This document shows positions 51,908 to 62,086 of a stretch of 64,000 nucleotides of DNA, one piece after another. The stretch's first letter is position 1. Each line of letters begins with the position of its first letter. Source of the stretch: Pomphorhynchus laevis (lineage: Eukaryota > Acanthocephala > Palaeacanthocephala > Echinorhynchida > Pomphorhynchidae); NCBI GenBank assembly GCA_012934845.2, contig WNNJ02000746.1, positions 124,001 to 188,000 of the forward strand. The letters run 5' to 3'. The position numbers and the translations under genes are program-made. Under the pieces are notes generated by a model. The model searched no databases. It was given only the letters and a program-made list of their open reading frames with translations, and was not told the origin of the DNA.

Positions 51908-51960
51908 GATTATTTACAATTATATTAATTTCATTTTTTTAAAAGAAATCTTTTTTTATT

Positions 51961-52881
51961 ATTTCCAACAAACAATTTCTGATCGACGATTGTTACTTTG
52001 TACATTTATCTTAATAGGTGTATCTTGCTTTTGTTGAAGTCGCGAGACACGTCTTAAATTCCTAGCATCAGATGGCTCTGATCGTTCCCTATAAGCCGCG
52101 TTAACTATCGTTGTAGATGGAGAGAACGAAGTGGCAATTATTACACGAGCTCGACAACAAATTTCTTCCACTGAGAGATCTTCGACAGTTGGTATTGCTC
52201 GGATCTCTTTCGAAATCTCGTCCGGCAGATAGGTTATTAGCAATCGTTTTATAAACGTTTCATCTTTGATATCGGCGGCTCCAGAAAGTCACGTAATTCG
52301 GACATATAAACCTCAATCGGTTCGTTATCCATTTTTTTTGCACGCAGTACTTCGAATTCGGAGAAAGGATTGATACCAAAAGCGCTTCTTAACCTTTGTT
52401 TAATTTTCGTCGGTTTGATTTTATCTTCAACTCCCATTTCCATATACAACGAGAGTGCACCGCCTTCTAATAGCATGGGAAATAACGTCGCTTCCTCTTC
52501 CTGCAGCTTCTGAAGCTCGATCACTATCTCTAATTTAGGTATCTACGACTCAATGTCTGTAGTTATATTGTAGGGATGGACTACATCGGTAAATTTGATC
52601 TTGCTCATACCCGGTTAGCTTGTTAACAAATAATTGCAAACGAAAAACAGTACTTATTGGTTCTTTTTTCCGCAAACAAAAAATCACTTTGCCTTTTACA
52701 GAAATTTTTCTCTTATATACAATTATATGCTGGAATACTATTAGTCGATTTTGTGCGCATAATGAGCATCGCAAACTGAAACATGCACACTTGTTGGTAT
52801 GTGACTGACGCCGCATAGTGAGGACCATTTGTTAACTCTGCAGAAAGCACGTTAATTATCATTGTAAGCAATCATCAACGT
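51961..52881 (-). repeat. 921-bp repeat, copy 1 (E3 leader and gag)
   Basis: Bases 51961-52881 and 59506-60426 are the same throughout by eye, in the same orientation, 7,545 bp apart. They hold the presumed LTR and leader plus most of gag. Confidence 0.9.
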
Positions 52882-53009
52882 CACACCCTCGCCTGATCGC
52901 TAATCAGATTCTAGATCGACGTAGTCATCTAGATACTTAGGTGGTCCTCGATTTCGTTTCGGTCGTTCGAACAGCTGGGTCGAAATTGGATCGAAATCTT
53001 CATCGCTAG

Positions 53010-54022
53010 TTACCGAATAATCCTCCTCGGATTATCGTCCGTCTCAAAGCTGTAGGATATATCTCGAACTCGTGACCTTGATTCGCTTTCATCACCGATA
53101 GTGGATTTGGTTTCGACAATATTACGCACATAAGTCTTATGCCTTGAAATTCCATTCACTTCGATGATTGATCGAGAATTTGCGTTTGTGACAACTCCTT
53201 TAAGCCATCTGCTCGTACATTTTGCTTCTGCTGGTTTGACCCATAATAGTTCACCGATTTGAAAGTCACTATTGTTTATTTGATCGGTTGAATTTGCCGA
53301 ACTCTTTGGATGCCTCCAATAATGTTTAAATGTGGCATTCGACGGGGAGATGCCGTTGACCGTCGACAGACTCAAATTGTACCAAAATGTTTCTTTCAAA
53401 ATCGAACAGTTGCATATTTCTGAAATTCTTTTGACGGTGCGGTGATATCGCTTTGCTATACCATTCCATTGTGACCTATAGGCAGCTCGAAAAATTAACT
53501 GAACGCCCCATTTCGTACACAATGAATTAACTTTGTTCGAGCGGAAAGTTTTTGAATTATCTACCAATAATTCTATCGAGATTCCATGTGTGAGGATTAC
53601 TTTCATAATGCGTTCACAAACTTCGACATAATTTTCTCTAGTTAATTCTTTCCAAACGATATACCGACTCGGACCGCTGTCAATAAAGGTTAGATATAAT
53701 TTGTCCCAGTAATGAGTCACGTTGACTGACAGACGTGCCCATTTGTATCTACACAACATGTGCCGTGTTCATGTGGTATAGAATCCGGATCGATAGATTG
53801 GCAGTCCATACATTCTCTAACAATTGCCTCTATATGATGCCTTGTAACTGACGGAATGACCATTTTAGCTAAATAATAGGATCGCTCTGTTCCAAAATGG
53901 TGGAGATTATCCAAGCGTACGAGTGCTTCGCGATCCCGATCGATAGCTACAGCGGCAGTGACGGCACGAGATTTAAAAGCAAATTGGGTGAGTCGGTCGG
54001 CTATATTTTCGGATGACGGCAC
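53010..54022 (-). pseudogene. E3 integrase region (fossil)
   Basis: Two open stretches carry the zinc-binding N-terminal part (TRHHIEAIVRECMDCQ) and the catalytic core plus a C-terminal tail (GISIELLVDNSKTF, YRSQWNGIAKRYHR). The integrase places it firmly among LTR elements, and the overall type agrees with Ty3/Gypsy. Confidence 0.75.
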
Positions 54023-54151
54023 ATATTCTCACGAAACTTGCAAATTAGTTTCATCTACCAATACTTTTATCGTGCACAATCGACGTTTTATCAGTACTAA
54101 CGATGCACGTTTTGTTTTAACACGATGTTTTTTGGACGTTACAATTTGTAG

Positions 54152-54487
54152 CTAGTGAAATACCGTCTGAGAATCTGTCTTTACAGTCCCATCGTGCAAC
54201 GACCATTTTAACGCAAGGTTGATTCCGCGACTAACTGCTTCTAACTCTGCTACAATTATGTGAAGAGAATCTGATGTTTTCCACATCCAAGCAGCGTCTT
54301 CCACTATATCGTCACCAATTTGTAAGCACACTCCAATTGCCAAATTAATCGCGTCACACCATACAGTTCCTTCGCCACTATTGCTTACATTCAAAATTCC
54401 TTTAACCGGATCTTCTTCACGTACTTTGCTGATAATTGCATTGATTAGTGATTCCGACGGAGTCATCCCATCCCTGCCCATTGGCAA
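54152..54487 (-). pseudogene. E3 RNase H-like region (fossil)
   Basis: The open stretch has AINLAIGVCLQIGDDIVED, AELEAVSRGINLALKW and VKTDSQTV, the pattern of RNase H in a branch of Gypsy-like elements of invertebrates. It lies between the RT remainder and the integrase, as expected. Confidence 0.65.
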
Positions 54488-54899
54488 GTCTTTTTACATA
54501 GCTACACGCAAATCTCAACCATCCGCATATAGGATAATGTGCTGTTAATTTTTAGCATAAGGAGAAAAGTTGGCGTCTCATCATCATATCTATCCGCCCC
54601 TCATCGGTGTTAATTGTTGTCCCTCGACGGAATTCTAGTCGTCCACAGTTCCGTATGATCGTCACCCCAAGCACTTGATTTCCCTCAATTTTAAGTGGAG
54701 GCTTAGTACACAAGCCATAGTTAGCGAGATGGGAAATTACTTTATCCTAAGAAACGATACTGTTATCAACCAAACTGCCATCCAAATAGAAATTAGTACC
54801 ACGACGAATAGTTTCATCTCGTTGGAGGACTTCGTTTAAAACTCTCGTCATAATTCTTGGTTCAACACACAACCCAAAACCAACTCTGGTTAGGCAATA

Positions 54900-54998
54900 T
54901 GTTATGAAACTATAAACTTTTGATTTAACTTCTATTTGTAGATGATTTTGAATAAAGCCTTTTAAATCTCTATTAGTTCGATTCTAATTATCGGTTCA
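54900..54998 (+). repeat. E4 5' LTR (99 bp)
   Basis: TGTTATGAAAC to ATCGGTTCA, repeated at 58357-58455 with two differences in 99 bases. Begins TG and ends CA. It contains AATAAAG, a possible polyadenylation signal. Confidence 0.85.
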
Positions 54999-56324
54999 AT
55001 TTATTCAAAATCATTACATGGACAAATTACTGAAGCCGTCAATTCTTGATTTGAGTCCTGATCAACAAACATGTACTTTTGAATGGAATCATTGGTGCAA
55101 CAGATTCGAAGCATTTTTACGATCAATCGATATGGTTACTGAACCTTAAAAATACGATCTTCTTGTCAATCACGTGACTACATCAGTCTTCGAATTAATG
55201 GATGGTTGTGAATCCTACAACGATGCAATAATTGCACTAAAAATAGCATTTCAGAAAGAAACAAGCGACGTTTACCTTCGTCATAAACTTCGTAGTTTAC
55301 ATCAAGAATCGACGCAAACAGTCGATCAATAAATTCGATCACTGGGATCCCTCGGTAAGCAGTTGGTTTTCAAAGCTACAACCTCGGAGGAACACCGTGA
55401 TTTATTTTTGCATGACACGTTTGTTGCCGGAATTTCTTCACAACTTACTCGTAAGCGGCTACTTGAGGCACTTACGCTTACTAAAGAATACGCCTATAAA
55501 CTTGCGCGAGTCATTGAATCTGCTCAATATCAAGCTTCGTCCTTCAATCAATTAAATACCGAAAATCCGTCAATTAACAATATAGACGTGCCACAATCAT
55601 CTGATGATCTCGTTTACGATAAACCAGTTTTGGATCTATGTGCTATATCTTGAAATAGTCCTAAATATTTCTGTGGAAACATGAAATATTCACGATCTAT
55701 CTGCCCTGCTCGCAACGTGCACTATAGAATATGCCACAAACAAGGCCATTTTGCAAAAGTTTGCAGGTCAAAGCATCCAGTATCATGAGCTGTGATTTCA
55801 TCTGCTACCTTTACTGCAACCATGAATATTTTGACAAAACCGGAAGAGCATCAAACTACTATCAATAGCCAACGGTCAGCATGGCTTTATCCAGCTATAA
55901 ATGCTCATTGAGAGGCATGGTCTGCTGTACAGTTCGATTTATGGAGAAAGAATATCTTAATACACAGTTATTTGTCCTTCCAAACTTAGTGACCGATGTA
56001 ATACTTGTTATGCCTTTTATGAATCGCCTTTCAGCGGTAATGATGAACCTAGGAGGAAAAGAACTAATTCAATATGTGCTATTATGACGATTGAACTGCC
56101 TTCGCTATTCCCTTTTTTGACGAACGATGTTCATCCTATTTCGATCCCATCCCGTAGAAGAAACTCAGAAGACCAAGCTTTTATTGCAGCTGAAGCGACT
56201 CTCACCGTACAGTGTTTTCAGTCGTATCGACTTAAAACGAGCATATTATCAAATTCCTATACGTATTGAAGACTGAGAGTATACAGCTTTTGAGGCAGCC
56301 GGAGAACTTTTCCAATTCAAGTGT

Positions 56325-56963
56325 ATGCCTTTTGGCCTCACAAACGCAGTCGCAGCCTTCCAACGAGTGATGTCCCAGATTATTAAGAATGAAGAACTCT
56401 CATTAACGTTCTGTTATTTGGATGATGTGGTTATTGCTGGGAAAACAAGAGAAGATCATGATAAAAATCTGAATCAATTCAAAGAAGTTGCACAGCGCTA
56501 TAATCTTGAATTAAACGATGAAAAATGTGTATTTAATTCCACTGATATTTGCATTTTGGAGTATCAAATCAAAGATTGATTGATCTCTCCTGATCGAAGC
56601 CGCGTACAACCGATTATGAGTTTACCTGAGCCTACCAACGCCAGAGAGTTGAAACGTATCATCGGCCTGTTTACTCACTATTCTAGATGGATAAAAGGGT
56701 TTTTAAAAGTAGTCTACCCATTGGCGAATACAGAATTTCTGTTATTATCCGATGCTAGAGATTCCTTTCAAGAACTGAAAGAGCAATTGTCATCTGCTAC
56801 TCTTTCGGCAATCGGTTTATCTAAACATTTAGTCTTAGAAACTGATGCTTCCGATTATGCTATTGGTGCTACTCTTTCACAAAACGAAAAGCCTGTTGCT
56901 TTTTTTCAAGAACACTACATAATAATGCCAAACGCTACCCAGCGATTAAAAAAGAAGCCTTAG
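56325..56963 (+). pseudogene. E4 reverse transcriptase to RNase H (fossil)
   Basis: Holds the Gypsy-type RT signature MPFGLTNAVAAFQRVM and the YLDD catalytic motif, then the connection (LKRIIGLFTHYSRWIKGF) and the start of RNase H (LETDASDYAIGATL). Confidence 0.8.
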
Positions 56964-56977
56964 CTATAATCGAGACC

Positions 56978-57964
56978 GTGCGATATTGGAGACATTATCT
57001 TACAGGGCGAGTATTTACAATTGTTACTGATCAAAGAGCAGTTTCTTATATATTCACTCAATCATGTCGCAGTAAGATCAAAAATGGCAAAATGGAGCGA
57101 TGGCGTATGGAACTATCACAATACTGTTTTGATATATCTTATCGTCGAGGACAAGAAAACGTAGCTGCTGATGCTCTTTCACGAGTTGCTATTAATAGTA
57201 TTACTGATGATTTATCCAAATTACAGGATTTACATAAACAGATGTGCCATCTCGGTATAACACGTCTATGGCATTATATAAAACTCAAAAACTTGCCCTA
57301 CTCAATAGATGGCGTACGTCAAATATCGCGTAACTGCAATAGCTATGCGGTTCTAAAGCCGAATGTTTATCAACCTCCTAGTTCTACCTTAGTCAAATCT
57401 ACTCGTCCCTTTGAACGACTATCTATTGATTTCAAGGGACCTTTACCAAGTAATAATCGTCAAAAATTTTTACTTGTAATTACCGATGAGTATAGTCCAT
57501 TCCCCTGTACATTTCCATGCGTAGATACGTCGTCCAAAACAGTCATCAATTGCTTAACTCAAATCTTCACAATTTTTGGCTTGCCCGATAACATTAACAC
57601 GGATGCAGGAACTTGTTTTACCTCCACTGATTTCCGTCGTTTCCTTTTACAAAAAGGAGTATCACTATCTCACTCTACACTATATCATCCCTCTTCCAAT
57701 GGACAAGTCGAAAAGTACAATGGGATGATTTGGAAAGCAATTTCTCCTCGGTTGCATGATTTATCGTTGCCTGTTGAGAAGTGGCCAACGATTCTACCTA
57801 ACGCATTGCATTCAATTCGATCATTACTATGCACCACTACTAATAAAACTCCCCATTCAAGATTTTTCAAATTCAGCAGACGAACCGAAAACGGAGTTTC
57901 CTTGCCAGAGTGGTTAATAGGCTCTAATGACGTATATGTTAAGCGTTTTGATCGTCATACATAG
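56978..57964 (+). pseudogene. E4 RNase H end and integrase (fossil)
   Basis: A 328-residue open stretch with RNase H end (IVTDQRAVSYIF, ENVAADALSRV), integrase zinc region, and catalytic core (RPFERLSIDFKGPLP, GLPDNINTDAGTCF, STLYHPSSNGQVEKYNG). The order and motifs are those of Ty3/Gypsy. Confidence 0.85.
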
Positions 57965-58356
57965 TACGAAGTACCTGTTGAACTCGCGAAATTGATTCAC
58001 ACTAATTCCAATTATGCAATTATTAAACGAGAAAATGGTTGTCAGGACACTATATCAACACAATACTTATCTAGATGTCCCAGTACTATCAAATCATCCG
58101 ATTTTCAGAACGCTCAACCAGAAATACATCAGGCTTCTCAAGAGATACATGAACGTACATTCTCTAATGATGGTAATCATAATTCGGATGATAGTCCGAT
58201 TCCAACAGACGTAAATCCAAATGCCTTTCATAAGTCCGATGAAGAAGAATTTACGCCAGTTTATAAAATTAACGAAATACCTAGCATGCAATTCAGAAGA
58301 TCGTCAAGAAAAACTAAACAACCTTCATATCTCAAAGACTATATTGCTGCGGTAAA

Positions 58357-58455
58357 TGTTATGAAACTATAAACTATTGATTTAACTTCTATTTGTAGAT
58401 GATTTTGAATAAAGCCTTTTAAATCTCTATTAGTTCGATTCTAATAATCGGTTCA
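58357..58455 (+). repeat. E4 3' LTR (99 bp)
   Basis: Pairs with 54900-54998. E3 sequence resumes directly after it. Confidence 0.85.
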
Positions 58456-58601
58456 TTGACCAACTGATATTTCCATAATCGCGGATGAACATGGATTTGG
58501 AGATATGCTCTCTTAAGATCGATTACCTGCGCGTTTTCGCCAAACCTTCGCTATTCCCGAATGGTTTCATCGCATACTGAAACGTCTTCCGCTGTATGGG
58601 A

Positions 58602-58603
<2 letters not shown>

Positions 58604-58671
<68 letters not shown>
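58604..58671. repeat. (TA)n microsatellite
   Basis: About 68 bp of pure TA alternation, inside the RT-coding part of E3. Confidence 0.95.
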
Positions 58672-58674
<3 letters not shown>

Positions 58675-58913
58675 TTAAGCTCTCTATAGTCCATGACTGG
58701 TCGAACTTTTCCTTTACTTTGTTGTTTAATCACCATTAAACTCAATATTCCTGTTTCTACCGGTTCGACCCACTTTACCAGAATTTTTTGTTCTATCCAT
58801 TTTACAATTTCTTCACGAAATTTCTTCGCAGCTTGAGGGTCTTCCGTTGAGTTGTATTGCGATTTTGTGTTGAGAAGATTAGGAGGAGAATATATCTATT
58901 TCCATTCAGCTAT

Positions 58914-59312
58914 TCACTTTTGACCGTCAAATTTAACCTCGAAATCTTCGTCGGTTAAAGAAATTATATTTCCGTTGTTCGGAACTATTTCTTTGATCCC
59001 ATTTGTACATTCCACACAATTATATGATGATACGCTATGTATGGCATTCTTATTTTCTAAGTGTCTCTCCAACTTTACGAATCGTAGGCCACTAGAATCA
59101 ATGACAACTCCTTCCAGTTGGACAATTGCATCCATTCCCGGAATAATATTAACATTTAGTAGAGGACGAGCTACCACGATTGCATTCGTTTGTAAAGTCA
59201 AGTCGTTGACTGTAAGAGTGATATTGCACTTGCCTAAGCATTTAGATGTAGATCCTGTATAATCCTGTATGAGCCAATTAGCTGGTGAGGCAGACGACAC
59301 CGATGACGGCAC
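58914..59312 (-). pseudogene. E3 protease region (fossil)
   Basis: A 132-residue open stretch between gag and RT. It reads like a retroviral-type aspartic protease C-terminal part (NVNIIPGMDAIVQLEGVVID), upstream of the RT entry region. The typical DTG lies in the neighbouring frame. Confidence 0.55.
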
Positions 59313-59505
59313 AATGGTATCACTGCAACCAGTATCGACTAGTGCTCATGGAGGCTTGCCGTTTATATGTATGTTAATTACTGGAAGGCCACCAGACTTG
59401 GCTACTGAGGTGAAGGCAGCTCTGGCGCGACTACTTCACCTTGTTCGTTTCCCTAATAATTTCTTGTTTGCCAACAATTTCTAATCAAATGTCATTTCCG
59501 TCTGC

Positions 59506-60426
59506 ATTTCCAACAAACAATTTCTGATCGACGATTGTTACTTTGTACATTTATCTTAATAGGTGTATCTTGCTTTTGTTGAAGTCGCGAGACACGTCTT
59601 AAATTCCTAGCATCAGATGGCTCTGATCGTTCCCTATAAGCCGCGTTAACTATCGTTGTAGATGGAGAGAACGAAGTGGCAATTATTACACGAGCTCGAC
59701 AACAAATTTCTTCCACTGAGAGATCTTCGACAGTTGGTATTGCTCGGATCTCTTTCGAAATCTCGTCCGGCAGATAGGTTATTAGCAATCGTTTTATAAA
59801 CGTTTCATCTTTGATATCGGCGGCTCCAGAAAGTCACGTAATTCGGACATATAAACCTCAATCGGTTCGTTATCCATTTTTTTTGCACGCAGTACTTCGA
59901 ATTCGGAGAAAGGATTGATACCAAAAGCGCTTCTTAACCTTTGTTTAATTTTCGTCGGTTTGATTTTATCTTCAACTCCCATTTCCATATACAACGAGAG
60001 TGCACCGCCTTCTAATAGCATGGGAAATAACGTCGCTTCCTCTTCCTGCAGCTTCTGAAGCTCGATCACTATCTCTAATTTAGGTATCTACGACTCAATG
60101 TCTGTAGTTATATTGTAGGGATGGACTACATCGGTAAATTTGATCTTGCTCATACCCGGTTAGCTTGTTAACAAATAATTGCAAACGAAAAACAGTACTT
60201 ATTGGTTCTTTTTTCCGCAAACAAAAAATCACTTTGCCTTTTACAGAAATTTTTCTCTTATATACAATTATATGCTGGAATACTATTAGTCGATTTTGTG
60301 CGCATAATGAGCATCGCAAACTGAAACATGCACACTTGTTGGTATGTGACTGACGCCGCATAGTGAGGACCATTTGTTAACTCTGCAGAAAGCACGTTAA
60401 TTATCATTGTAAGCAATCATCAACGT
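59506..60426 (-). repeat. 921-bp repeat, copy 2 (E3 leader and gag)
   Basis: Second copy of 51961-52881. Here gag continues toward the protease, so this is the 5' end of the main E3 unit. A TATATAAG box lies in the leader. Confidence 0.9.
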
Positions 60427-60639
60427 TACAATTATAATTTTTATTTATTTATTTAATAAGAATTATTTTTTGAAAATAAAATACAAGAAAATAGTTAAAT
60501 CATATAATCGTTACCTGATTTTGACTGTCGACGAATGTAACTTTCTTAACAGCAGTCCGGCTCGTCGATCGCGCGCCTCTACAATTCGAAGCATCTTTAC
60601 ATAATACAAATGAAATTTTTCTTTTTAGCCTCACTATGC
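60427..60639. other. AT-rich flank of E3 and A7
   Basis: No gene seen. Confidence 0.4.
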
Positions 60640-61425
60640 ATTCGGCGTAAGGAGTTTGCGTCTTCACAAACAATGCACGCCTCGCCGCCAGTCAGCAGCG
60701 CCCTGGTTCGATAGCGATTGCTGAAGAGCAAAGCGCTCCTTACGACATCTTCACCGAATGCACTCAAGATTCCGTCGTCGTAATATCACCAAGCTATTAA
60801 ACTCATCTTACTCAGAATACCTCGAATTTCGACGCAAATACCGATATCTTTTGAACTCAAAATGCTCATCATACTGGCAAAGAAAACATCTTTGCGTGAC
60901 AATCATCAACACTCGTGAAAATCCATTAATAACCTTTTGCGTAGAAACAAATCCGTCACGTCTATCTCTATCTCTTCCAACGAATTCGCATCTCATTTGC
61001 AACGCAAAATAGATCGAACTTTGACCTCAATTCACGTACCATTATCTTCTAGTTTCTCCTACCTAACCCCATATCATACTGAACTGTTTCACTTTTCACT
61101 TTAATCTATCGAAAGCGTATCTGATGCCCTAGCACGATTACCCAATTCAACCTCTTCTCTCGATCCTGTTCCAACATACATTCTAAAGTTACTAAGTGAC
61201 ACCATCAGCCCTTTTCTCACAAGTGTCTTCAACATGCCTATCCATTTATCACACTACCCTTCGTCGTTCAAACATGCCATAGTTCGCCCATTATTAAAGA
61301 AGCATCATCTTGATCCCAGTTCCGCCTCCTCCTATAGACCAATATCAAACCTTCCGACCATCTCAAAACTTTTCGAGCGTCTCATCCTCAAACAGGTAAG
61401 CAACTACATATCAACTAAACTAGGT
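60640..61425 (+). mobile_element. A-type LINE A7, internal fragment
   Basis: Covers the linker and RT fingers of the A family: RLHKQCTPRRQSAAPWFDSD (like SRLRRSQRLRHAPWFDSE), FRRKYRYLLNSKCSSYWQRK, then in other frames SLDPVPTYILKLLSDTISPF and frame 61234-61464 with SYRPISNLPTISKLFERLIL. It is strongly diverged and cut at its right end by the Naiad-like element, within LKQVSNYISTKL. No 5' UTR or 3' end. Confidence 0.7.
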
Positions 61426-61471
61426 GGCGACACCGAAAAAGCAACGTTAAAAATTATGACTTAAAAATTAC

Positions 61472-62086
61472 ATGTACTCAACCATATTGGAAAAATACGT
61501 AAGTACTAATGATTTCAATTTTAGATCTTTTAAATGTAACAGAAAAAATTGTATAGTTTGTGATGTTATAAATAATAACAATTGTATCGTAAGTAATACG
61601 ACAAACAAATGTTTTTCATTAAATATTAATAATAATTGTAACTGCAATACCGCAGGTGTAGTGTATCTTATACAATGTACATGTGGATTGCAATATATAG
61701 GAAAAACATATCAAATGTTAAAAACTAGGTTTAGGCAACACATATATAATATACAGCATAATAGTCAAACTATATTTCATAAACATATGAGATTAATAGG
61801 ACATGATATTAAAAACTGTAAATTATTTATTTTAGAACATATTATCGAAGAAAACATTTCAATATTAAATCAAAAGCTATTAGAAAAAGAAGATTTTTAT
61901 ATTAAAACGCTTAATTCCATGTACCCATTAGGATTGAATGACGTGATACAAGGAATTGGCAGAAGTAGTATAATACATAATAAACAACTCTATTATAATA
62001 ATCCGGTTAAACGCAAACCAAGAAGTCATGTGATAAAAGGACTAGGAAAAATAGAGTTAAAAATATTAAAAAAGATATGTATATAA
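61472..62086 (+). CDS. Naiad-like GIY-YIG endonuclease ORF
   Basis: A 204-residue frame from ATG. A zinc-binding cluster (C22-x4-C27-x2-C30, later CNC and CTC) precedes the GIY-YIG core: VVYLIQC (63-69), GLQYIGKT (72-79), LKTRFRQH (83-90) and the likely catalytic Glu in KEDFYIKTLN (E140). GIY-YIG enzymes nick DNA, here for integration. It ends at 62086 and overlaps the next frame by 10 bp in a -1 relation, so the two may be joined by frameshifting, or be one ORF with an indel. Confidence 0.8.
   Translation: MYSTILEKYVSTNDFNFRSFKCNRKNCIVCDVINNNNCIVSNTTNKCFSLNINNNCNCNTAGVVYLIQCTCGLQYIGKTYQMLKTRFRQHIYNIQHNSQTIFHKHMRLIGHDIKNCKLFILEHIIEENISILNQKLLEKEDFYIKTLNSMYPLGLNDVIQGIGRSSIIHNKQLYYNNPVKRKPRSHVIKGLGKIELKILKKICI

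Larger units (their letters stand above)
54900..58455 (+). mobile_element. LTR retrotransposon fossil E4 (Ty3/Gypsy), inserted in E3
   Basis: A 3.56-kb element between two 99-bp LTRs. Parts in order: gag (about 55020-55650), zinc knuckle (55690-55790), protease region (55850-56090), reverse transcriptase (56140-56580), RNase H (56800-57070), integrase (57180-57960) and a C-terminal stretch (57992-58372). It is broken by several changes. The LTRs are about 98% alike, which points to a young insertion. It lies in the RT of E3 in the opposite orientation. Very short LTRs are unusual for the family. Confidence 0.85.
51961..60426 (-). mobile_element. LTR retrotransposon fossil E3 (Ty3/Gypsy), tandem, split by E4
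   Basis: On the minus strand, from 60426: LTR-like leader, gag (about 60130-59490), protease (59312-58914), RT start (58745-58456), then E4, then RT remainder (54899-54540), RNase H-like part (54487-54152), integrase (54022-53010), and a second LTR-like leader with gag (52881-51961). So one complete unit is followed by the beginning of another, sharing the middle terminal repeat, a known outcome of recombination between LTRs. It is broken by several changes. The two end segments are the same over 921 bp, so the duplication is young. Exact LTR limits cannot be fixed. Confidence 0.75.

Noticed and set aside
51961-52881. The 921-bp repeats as one long LTR pair
   Set aside because: They include coding sequence for gag; only the outer part can be LTR, so this is a tandem arrangement.
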